Positions 14,417 to 20,480 of a stretch of DNA of 25,139 nucleotides are shown one piece after another. The notes under the pieces are model-generated. The model was not told the origin of the DNA and made no database searches. It saw only the letters and a program-made list of their open reading frames with translations. Made by a program: the position numbers and the translations under genes. The stretch lies in assembly GCA_964371035.1 (NCBI GenBank), contig CAYJLG010000036.1, positions 1 to 25,139 of the forward strand, in the 5' to 3' direction. Positions within the stretch are counted from its first letter, which is position 1; every line of letters begins with the position of its first letter. The DNA comes from UBA1535 sp964371035 (GTDB lineage: Bacteria; Bacillota; Clostridia; Tissierellales; Sedimentibacteraceae).

Positions 14417-15397
14417 ATGAAAATTAATAAACTTGAAAAGAGTAGGGCACAAAAATATATTTTGGCTATAATGATTGTTTTAATAATTATTATCTTATCT
14501 TCTTGCTCAGAAGATAGTAAAGAAATAATAGATGATAATAGCATAATAGATTTTGAAGACGAAAAAGCTTCAGGAGACGACACTGTGGTAGTTGGATCAG
14601 ACAAAGATAAATCAGAAGAGGATAAAGAATTAGACTCCGCAGAACTAGGAAATCAAGAAGAACAAGAAAATCAAGAAGAACAAGAAAATCAAACACAAGA
14701 AATAACTAACCCTGAAAATAATTCTAATGATGATGAAAAAGATAAAGAGAGTATTGTAGATACAGATGTAGAAATAACACCATCAGATGATTTACTTGAC
14801 GAAAACAATATAGTTACTGATGAAAGTTCTATTGAAGTTGTAGTAAATAAAAAAAGAAGTTTGAGCAGCACATATGTACCTTCAGACCTAGTAGATATTA
14901 GAGAGTTGGTTCCTACACTCTTAGAAAGTCCAGAAGTAAACCAATTAAGAGACATAGCTTGTCAAGCATTAGTTGATATGTTTGACGTTGCTTTGGAAGA
15001 AATAGAAATACAACTATATGCGAGATCAGGATATAGATCATACAATACTCAAGACGCGTTGTATCATGGTTATGTAGCAAATCATGGTCAGGCTGCAGCC
15101 GATACATTTAGTGCAAAACCTGGTCAAAGCGAGCATCAAACAGGATTGGCTATGGATATAAGTAGCGAAAGTGTTAATTATGCGTTGACTACTGATTTTG
15201 GTGCAACAGAAGAAGGCATTTGGGTTAGAGATAACGCTCATCGATTTGGATTTATAATTAGATATCCCGAAGGTATGGAAGAAATAACTGGCTACATGTA
15301 TGAACCGTGGCATTTAAGATATATAGGTGTTGAAACTGCAACAAAAGTATATGAAAGTGGTTTGACGCTTGAAGAATATATGTTTGGAGAAAGTTGA
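14417..15397 (+). CDS. Lipoprotein with VanY-type D-alanyl-D-alanine carboxypeptidase domain
   Basis: A 326-residue secreted lipoprotein. A lipoprotein signal peptide (13-30) ends in the lipobox LSSC with Cys30. Residues 31-150 form a low-complexity, highly acidic linker rich in Glu/Asp/Asn, including a short tandem QEEQEN repeat near 80-92. Residues 155-320 are a peptidase M15B/VanY domain: RSGYRS (203-208), SEHQTGLAMDIS (zinc ligands His240 and Asp247) and EPWHLRYIG (Glu296, His299). It should trim the terminal D-Ala from peptidoglycan stem peptides on the outer face of the membrane. The ATG at 14417 has GGAGG 10 bases upstream; a longer frame opening at 14345 would overlap rimI and bury the signal peptide. 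It lies 4 bases after rimI and 4 before tsaD, so it is inside the operon. Confidence 0.9.
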   Translation: MKINKLEKSRAQKYILAIMIVLIIIILSSCSEDSKEIIDDNSIIDFEDEKASGDDTVVVGSDKDKSEEDKELDSAELGNQEEQENQEEQENQTQEITNPENNSNDDEKDKESIVDTDVEITPSDDLLDENNIVTDESSIEVVVNKKRSLSSTYVPSDLVDIRELVPTLLESPEVNQLRDIACQALVDMFDVALEEIEIQLYARSGYRSYNTQDALYHGYVANHGQAAADTFSAKPGQSEHQTGLAMDISSESVNYALTTDFGATEEGIWVRDNAHRFGFIIRYPEGMEEITGYMYEPWHLRYIGVETATKVYESGLTLEEYMFGES

Positions 15398-15401
15398 TTT
15401 T

Positions 15402-16433
15402 ATGGAAAAAAATGTATTAATCCTTGCGATAGAATCTTCGTGTGACGAGACAGCAGTATCTATTGTAAAAAATGGTAGAGACGTATTATCAAATATTATT
15501 TCATCTCAAATAGAAGTGCATAAAGAGTTTGGTGGAGTAGTCCCTGAAGTTGCATCTAGAAAGCACATTGAAAATATTAGCCAAGTAGTAAAAGATGCTA
15601 TGGAACAAGCAGACGTAAAAGAAGAAGATTTGGATGCTATAGCTGTTACATATGGGCCAGGTTTAGTAGGAGCACTTCTTATTGGAATAAACTATGCTAA
15701 AGCATTGGCTTATGCGTGGAACAAACCTCTAATAGGAGTAAATCATATTGAAGGTCATATTTGTGCTAATTTTATAGAAAACAAAGAACTTTTACCGCCT
15801 TTCGTTTGCCTGATAGTATCAGGAGGTCATACGCATCTTGTACATGTAAAAGATTTTGGAGAATATGAAGTTTTGGGCAAAACACGAGACGATGCCGCAG
15901 GAGAAGCGTATGATAAAATAGCAAGGTCATTAGGGTTAGGCTATCCGGGAGGACCTTTGATAGATAAACTTGCTAAGCAGGGAAATAAAGAAGCAATCAA
16001 GTTCCCAAGAGTTATGTTAGAAGAAGGAAGTTTAGATTTTAGTTTTAGTGGATTGAAATCTGCAGTTTTAAACTATTTAAATCAAAGCACACAAAAAGGT
16101 ATAGAGGTGATAGTAGAAGATATAGCTGCATCTTTCCAAGAGGCGGTTGTAGATGTTTTAGTAAAAAAATTAATTGTAGCAGCAAAGATTAACAACTGTA
16201 AAATTGTGTCACTCGCAGGAGGTGTAGCTAGTAATTCTAGGCTAAGAGAAGTTGTTTCACAAACTTGCGAATGTGAAGGATTATCGCTATGTAGACCTTC
16301 GCCAATATTGTGTACTGATAATGCCGCAATGATAGGTTGTTCAGCATATTTTAAATACTTAAAGAAAGAATTTGCTGATTATACACTCAATGCAATTCCA
16401 AATTTGAAAATTGCAGATAATCAAACAAGTTAA
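15402..16433 (+). CDS. tsaD: tRNA N6-adenosine threonylcarbamoyltransferase TsaD
   Basis: A 343-residue ASKHA/Kae1 protein of normal length. It shows ILAIESSCDET (7-17), VTYGPGLVGALLIG, the metal site NHIEGHI (His115, His119), CLIVSGGHTHL, GKTRDDAAGEAYDK, YPGGP, LAGGVASNSRLR and CTDNAAMIG (Asp306, third metal ligand). It catalyses transfer of the threonylcarbamoyl group to A37 of tRNA with TsaB and TsaE. The ATG at 15402 has GGAGA about 11 bases upstream, within the end of the VanY gene; the frame opening at 15369 lies upstream of that site and overlaps the VanY gene. It is the last gene of the operon, followed directly by the TATCCAC-repeat terminator region. Confidence 0.96.
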   Translation: MEKNVLILAIESSCDETAVSIVKNGRDVLSNIISSQIEVHKEFGGVVPEVASRKHIENISQVVKDAMEQADVKEEDLDAIAVTYGPGLVGALLIGINYAKALAYAWNKPLIGVNHIEGHICANFIENKELLPPFVCLIVSGGHTHLVHVKDFGEYEVLGKTRDDAAGEAYDKIARSLGLGYPGGPLIDKLAKQGNKEAIKFPRVMLEEGSLDFSFSGLKSAVLNYLNQSTQKGIEVIVEDIAASFQEAVVDVLVKKLIVAAKINNCKIVSLAGGVASNSRLREVVSQTCECEGLSLCRPSPILCTDNAAMIGCSAYFKYLKKEFADYTLNAIPNLKIADNQTS

Positions 16434-16438
16434 TAAAG

Positions 16439-16520
16439 TTATCCACAGGTGTTGATAATGTTGTGGATACTTGTAAAATAGAGAAAAAGTATCCACAACC
16501 CAATTTTGGGACGTGGATAC
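16439..16520. repeat. Cluster of four TATCCAC-type DnaA-box-like sequences
   Basis: TTATCCACA at 16439-16447 is a perfect bacterial DnaA box. TGTGGATAC (16462-16470, complement GTATCCACA), GTATCCACA (16489-16497) and CGTGGATAC (16512-16520, complement GTATCCACG) differ from the consensus at one, one and two positions. Orientation alternates. Four such sites in 82 bases is far above chance in A+T-rich DNA, but the last three are also arms of RNA hairpins, so part of the similarity comes from self-complementarity. From memory, B. subtilis carries a DnaA-box cluster at its gcp(tsaD)-ydiF junction, which is this same gene junction. Confidence 0.6.
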
Positions 16521-16529
16521 TTTTTCTTA
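16484..16529. terminator. Bidirectional rho-independent terminator between tsaD and the ABC-F gene
   Basis: AAAAAGTATCCAC (16484-16496) pairs perfectly with GTGGATACTTTTT (16513-16525); inside, CCC (16499-16501) pairs with GGG (16508-16510) around an AATTTT loop. The A and T runs serve both converging genes. An alternative perfect 13-bp hairpin uses 16460-16472 with 16487-16499 and would compete with the terminator for its left arm. Confidence 0.85.
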
Positions 16530-16583
16530 TATTTTTATGAACTGCTAAAATTCAATTAAAAATGAATTTTCTTAGTAATCTAA

Positions 16584-18506
16584 TTAATTTTGTCCATCAT
16601 TTAATACAGACCATCTCTCATAAAGCAATTCGCATTCATTTTTCAAGCTTTTAAGCTCAGCATTGATTTTTTTAACATTTTCACTATCTTCATAAGTAGA
16701 TGAATCACAAAGAAATGCTTCAAGTTTTGCAATTTCCCCTTCATTTTCCTCAATTTGTTTTTCGAGTTCAAGAATTAGTTTATCACGTTTCCTTTTTTCT
16801 TGCTTTATTTCTTTTTCTTTTTTACGTTCAGTAACTAGTTGAGTTTTTGTTTTTGTAATCACTTCTTCGTCATCTGTTTCTTCTAGTTCCTGTTTTTTTT
16901 CAAGATAATAGTCATAATTACCTAGGTATTCAAAAATTCCTTCGCTTGACATATCAACAATCTTATTAGTAACCTTATTTAGAAAATATCTATCATGCGA
17001 TACTACTAAAATTGTACCATCATAATTTATTAAAGCATCTTCTAGTATTTCTTTAGAATCGATATCAAGGTGGTTGGTAGGCTCATCCATTAACAAAAAA
17101 TTAGATTCTGAAAGCATTAATTTTAGCAAGGATAATCTGCCTTTTTCTCCTCCACTTAAATCACCTATTATTTTAAAAAGATCATCTCCGTTAAATAAAA
17201 ATTTCGCGAGTAAAGATTTAATATCATAATACAAAAATTTTGGATTATCATCCCAAATCTCATCAATAATTGTATTTTCAAAATCTAAATAGGTTTGTTC
17301 TTGATCATAATACCCTACATTTACAAAGTGGCCTGGAATGGCTTCGCCTGTATAATCAGATATTTTTCCGGCAATGATTTTTAAGAGAGTAGTTTTTCCT
17401 ATGCCATTAGGTCCAATTATACCTATTCTATCGCCTCTATATACTGAAAATGAAATATCTCTAAATACATTTTTTTCATCAAAAGATTTTGATAAATTTT
17501 CAATTTTAAATACATCTTGACCACTTTTTAGCTTAGGTGTAAATCTTAATCTAACTTTCTTATTATCAAAACTTGGGCGCTCAGATTTCTTTATTTTGTC
17601 AAGTGCCTTTTGCCTACTAAACGCTTGGCGAATATTTCTCTTGCTACCATACGAATGAAGTCTTTTAATCATTTCTTCTTGTCTTTGAATATCTTTCTCT
17701 TGATCTTCATAAAATTTTCTGATTATATCGAGCTCGGCTTTTCTTTTTTTCATGAATTCAGAGTAATTGCCATTATAAGAAATTAATTTTTTGTTTTCGA
17801 GCAATAGGACTCGATTAACTATATTGTCTAAAAAATATCTGTCATGTGAAATTATTATTACTGCACCATTAAAACTTGACAAATATTTTTCAAGCCAAGA
17901 AATAGCTTGTATATCTAAATGGTTGGTAGGCTCATCTAGTAGCAAAATATCAGCTTTTTCAAGCAATAATTTTGCAAGCATCACTCGTGTTTTCTGTCCG
18001 CCACTCAATACATTTACCGGTCTTTGAAAATCATCTTCGTTAAAACTTAATCCTTTTAACACACCTTTTATTAAACTTTGATAACTATATCCATCTGATT
18101 CAGTAAATTTGTCAATTAATAAAGTGTATTTTTCCATTAGCTTTTGCAATTCATCATTATCATCTGATTCAGTAAACGCACTAATTTCAACTTCAAGTTG
18201 CCTAAGTTCTTTTTCCATGTTAATGACATTATCAAAAATAGTCAACAATTCATCATAAATAGATTTGTCACTTTCAATTTTTGTATTTTGCTTTAAATAT
18301 GCTATTGATTTATTTTTTGGCACAGAAATATGACCACTGTCATACTCAAGATTCCCTGTTAAAATATTGAATAAAGTAGTTTTTCCTGCTCCGTTAAGTC
18401 CGATAAGTCCAATTTTTTCATTATCGTTAACTGTAAAAGAAATGTTTTCTATAACATTGTCAACGATATATGCTTTTGATACGTCGTTGCAAGATAATAC
18501 GATCAT
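16584..18506 (-). CDS. ABC-F family ATP-binding protein (YdiF-like)
   Basis: A 640-residue soluble protein with two ABC ATPase cassettes and no membrane segment. Cassette 1: GLNGAGKTT (36-44), LSGGQKTRVMLAKLL, LLLDEPTNHLD. An interdomain linker rich in charged helices (ERQEEMIKRLHSYGSKRN-like region, about 270-310) follows, the part that reaches the ribosome in ABC-F proteins. Cassette 2: GPNGIGKTTLLKI, LSGGEKGRLSLLKLM, LLMDEPTNHLD. The last 100 residues or so are a highly charged coiled-coil extension. ABC-F proteins act on ribosomes in translation quality control or antibiotic protection; this architecture and the tsaD neighbour match B. subtilis YdiF, so a housekeeping factor is more likely than a resistance gene. 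The ATG at 18506 has AAAGGA about 8 bases upstream; the longer frame from 18572 adds a spurious hydrophobic start. Confidence 0.9.
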   Translation of the reverse strand: MIVLSCNDVSKAYIVDNVIENISFTVNDNEKIGLIGLNGAGKTTLFNILTGNLEYDSGHISVPKNKSIAYLKQNTKIESDKSIYDELLTIFDNVINMEKELRQLEVEISAFTESDDNDELQKLMEKYTLLIDKFTESDGYSYQSLIKGVLKGLSFNEDDFQRPVNVLSGGQKTRVMLAKLLLEKADILLLDEPTNHLDIQAISWLEKYLSSFNGAVIIISHDRYFLDNIVNRVLLLENKKLISYNGNYSEFMKKRKAELDIIRKFYEDQEKDIQRQEEMIKRLHSYGSKRNIRQAFSRQKALDKIKKSERPSFDNKKVRLRFTPKLKSGQDVFKIENLSKSFDEKNVFRDISFSVYRGDRIGIIGPNGIGKTTLLKIIAGKISDYTGEAIPGHFVNVGYYDQEQTYLDFENTIIDEIWDDNPKFLYYDIKSLLAKFLFNGDDLFKIIGDLSGGEKGRLSLLKLMLSESNFLLMDEPTNHLDIDSKEILEDALINYDGTILVVSHDRYFLNKVTNKIVDMSSEGIFEYLGNYDYYLEKKQELEETDDEEVITKTKTQLVTERKKEKEIKQEKRKRDKLILELEKQIEENEGEIAKLEAFLCDSSTYEDSENVKKINAELKSLKNECELLYERWSVLNDGQN

Positions 18507-18626
18507 AAAAATAGTTCCTTTCTCTTGTAGCCAGTAATTTGCAATTGTTATTGTGATTATGATTAACAACAAAATATCTAGTATCTACTGTAAGCTGTAT
18601 TTGCATTGGCATGAGGGTTATTAGTT

Positions 18627-18655
18627 ATTTTAACTGTTTTTTATATAAAGGTCAA
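18627..18655 (-). promoter_or_regulatory. Promoter of the ABC-F gene
   Basis: Read on the minus strand: TTGACC (18655-18650), 17 bp, TAAAAT (18632-18627). The start near 18620 gives a 5' leader of about 113 bases. No convincing terminator/antiterminator pair was found in that leader. Confidence 0.65.
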
Positions 18656-18720
18656 TTAATTTATATGTGTGCGCGGTTTATGTGTAGTTGCTATTCACAG
18701 CCAATTCCTAGTAGTAGAAA

Positions 18721-19010
18721 GAAAAAAATAATAAAATATGGAAGCCTTATGTAGATTGGATTAAGTTGTGCGAAATTTTTGTGAAGGTTCGTCCCCAACG
18801 TGGATATGACCTTCCTGACTATCATCTTTTGGGGATTTTGAACAAAAGTTATCATGCCCTAACCCCATTTTCTAAATGAAAATGGCGGTAGGCCACATGC
18901 ATGGAGAACCAAATCTTTGTGAGTTTAACGAGCAAAAAGATTTGATATTCTCTTCTGCGTCGTACAACTTCCCAATCGGAGTACTCGGCGACAGATTTTA
19001 TTATTTTTTC
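18721..19010 (+). ncRNA. Candidate large structured RNA, unassigned
   Basis: About 290 bases without a protein gene and visibly richer in G+C than the surroundings. The ends are complementary: an A-rich segment (18721-18737) pairs with ATTTTATTATTTTTTC (18995-19010), forming a closing helix. Inside are four hairpins: GTTC/GAAC plus TCCCCAA/TTGGGGA (18787-18798 with 18829-18843); a 16-bp helix with two single-base bulges, core CCATTTTC/GAAAATGG (18858-18892); GAGAA/TTCTC plus CAAATCTTT/AAAGATTTG (18904-18952); and GTCG/CGAC with GTAC/GTAC (18959-18992). GAAGGT/ACCTTC (18783-18814) competes with the first. The strand is not certain: the plus strand ends in a T-rich tract, but no strong promoter is seen on either strand. 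It lies upstream of the CPBP promoter, so it is not that gene's leader. It does not look like tmRNA, RNase P, SRP or a classic 6S hairpin; a raiA-type or novel RNA is open. Confidence 0.55.
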
Positions 19011-19082
19011 CCGTTGAAATTTCATTTGACTTTGAATAGTAACTATATGTAAAAAATATGAAGAATTAATTTAAATAGATTG

Positions 19083-19112
19083 TTGACATAAAGCTGATTT
19101 TTCTGATATAGT
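19083..19112 (+). promoter_or_regulatory. Promoter of the CPBP protease gene
   Basis: TTGACA (19083-19088), 18 bp, TATAGT (19107-19112). The start near 19119 gives a leader of about 77 bases before the ATG at 19196. Confidence 0.75.
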
Positions 19113-19195
19113 AATCAAAACATCATTTGGTCTTTTTTGAAAAAAATGTAATTGAGAGCAAATGGTATATAACGCATGCTTTTTAGGAGAAATAA

Positions 19196-20155
19196 ATGGA
19201 AAATTTAAGTAATAGGCAGTTCAAATCTGTTTACTCTAAAATTGGAATAATTCTGATTTTAACATACATTGTTAATCTTTTTTCTACAGTTTTTATTAGA
19301 GTAGGCCTCGAATTATTTTTTGAAAATATTGAAAATACTACTTGGTATTTATGGCTGATTGTATTTTTAAGTAATTTCGTGATCACATTTCCAACATATA
19401 TTTTATTGATGAAATTGATTCCTGACAATAAACTTGAGCATGGAGAAAAACAAAAAAAAGCATATACGATTAAAGAAATTATTGTTTTACTCGTTATATG
19501 TTTATCGGCTACATATTTGGCTAGTATAGTTACACAGATGTTCAACTTGATTATAATGAGCATTACCAAACAACCTATATCTAATAATTTAAATGATATA
19601 ATTATGTCATCAGATATCGTCTTTACATTTATTATGACGTGTATATTGGCCCCAATTATAGAAGAAATTATGTTTCGCAAAATTATGCTTAATAAATTAA
19701 GTTTGTTTGGTGAACATAGTGCAGCAACAATTTCTGCATTAACTTTTGCGTTATATCATGCAAATTTTCAGCAATTCTTATATGCGTTTTTATTAGGACT
19801 TATATTTTCGTATATAACTATAAAATCTGGTACAATACTTTATGCGATAATATTACACGCAATGGTAAACTTTACAGGCTCTATACTAGTTCCTCAAATA
19901 GCATTGAGCAATAATCAATCGTTGACCGTTGCTTTGGGGCTAGGGATAATATTCGTAATAATTTTGGGGATAATATTGTTTTTTAAATTGCTACCGTCGC
20001 TATTTCCTAAGATGGAAATGGAATTTTCAAAGTTAGAATCAGAAGACAATAGCTACTATTTTAGACCTATAGTAAAGCCGTTTACAGCTCTAACGGCAGA
20101 AGGTATCATTATTTATTTGATTTTTTCAATAGGGTTAATTATTTTATCAATTTAA
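19196..20155 (+). CDS. CPBP-family intramembrane glutamic endopeptidase
   Basis: A 319-residue polytopic membrane protein with about eight hydrophobic segments. The CPBP (Abi/CaaX-like) signature motifs are all present: EEIMFR (Glu156, Glu157, Arg161), FALYHANFQQFLYAF (His188) and HAMVN (His221, Asn225). These form the intramembrane active site of the Rce1-like protease superfamily. Bacterial members range from bacteriocin self-immunity to processing of membrane substrates; the substrate here is unknown and no bacteriocin gene is seen nearby. The ATG at 19196 follows AGGAG by about 8 bases. It is monocistronic, with its own promoter and a terminator at 20188-20226. Its immediate downstream neighbour is a large surface protein gene, but separate transcription signals give no firm link. 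Confidence 0.87.
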   Translation: MENLSNRQFKSVYSKIGIILILTYIVNLFSTVFIRVGLELFFENIENTTWYLWLIVFLSNFVITFPTYILLMKLIPDNKLEHGEKQKKAYTIKEIIVLLVICLSATYLASIVTQMFNLIIMSITKQPISNNLNDIIMSSDIVFTFIMTCILAPIIEEIMFRKIMLNKLSLFGEHSAATISALTFALYHANFQQFLYAFLLGLIFSYITIKSGTILYAIILHAMVNFTGSILVPQIALSNNQSLTVALGLGIIFVIILGIILFFKLLPSLFPKMEMEFSKLESEDNSYYFRPIVKPFTALTAEGIIIYLIFSIGLIILSI

Positions 20156-20187
20156 CAACAGTTTTGACATTTTAATCGATTTTCTAG

Positions 20188-20226
20188 AAAATCCTAAGGA
20201 ATTAGACATAGTTTCTTAGGGTTTTC
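20188..20226 (+). terminator. Rho-independent terminator after the CPBP gene
   Basis: AAAATCCTAAGGAA (20188-20201) pairs with TTTCTTAGGGTTTT (20212-20225), with one G-U pair and one mismatch; the T-rich 3' arm serves as the release tract. Confidence 0.75.
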
Positions 20227-20242
20227 TTAATTCATACATAAT

Positions 20243-20323
20243 TTGTATAAAATTTTTTTTATAATATAGTAGAATGTAACAGAAATGTAACCAATATGTA
20301 ACCAAGATAGTGTACAATATAAT
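20243..20323 (+). promoter_or_regulatory. Promoter region of the VWA surface protein gene
   Basis: Two candidate promoters lie here. The upstream one is TTGTAT (20243-20248), 16 bp, TATAGT (20265-20270). The downstream one has a perfect -10 TATAAT (20318-20323) but no recognisable -35; the ATGTAAC repeats occupy that position. The leader from the second start (about 20330) to the ATG at 20481 is about 150 bases; I see no clear riboswitch in it. Confidence 0.5.
20274..20302 (+). promoter_or_regulatory. Three ATGTAAC direct repeats at 11-bp period, candidate response-regulator box
   Basis: ATGTAAC occurs at 20274-20280, 20285-20291 and 20296-20302, each exactly 11 bases apart with 4-base A-rich spacers. 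The third copy covers the -35 position relative to TATAAT at 20318-20323. Tandem sites one helical turn apart that overlap a poor -35 are typical of OmpR/PhoB-family activators. No regulator gene is in the window. Confidence 0.6.
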
Positions 20324-20480
20324 TACATTCATAAGTTTGAACTTTTTATGGGTGTTTTGTTGAGCTTAAATGGATTGTTTTAGATATAGCAAATAATTAA
20401 ACTAAATAGATAAGCAAGATAAGTTCATGTATATAATTTAAGTTGTTTTTTTACAACACATATTTATGGAGGAAAAAGTT

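Noticed and set aside
18507..18610. Possible regulatory upstream ORF in the ABC-F leader (minus strand, MPMQIQLTV start, overlapping the main start).
   Set aside because: It has no ribosome binding site and no accompanying terminator/antiterminator, so a leader-peptide attenuation claim is not supported.
18769..18773. GTGCG as the 5' end of a group II intron.
   Set aside because: No domain V-like hairpin, reverse transcriptase or exon-binding features are present, and the element is too short.
18721..19010. MITE or IS remnant with terminal inverted repeats.
   Set aside because: The complementary ends are A/T-rich with no flanking target duplication, and the interior consists of ordered hairpins; an RNA closing helix fits better, although a small mobile element is not fully excluded.
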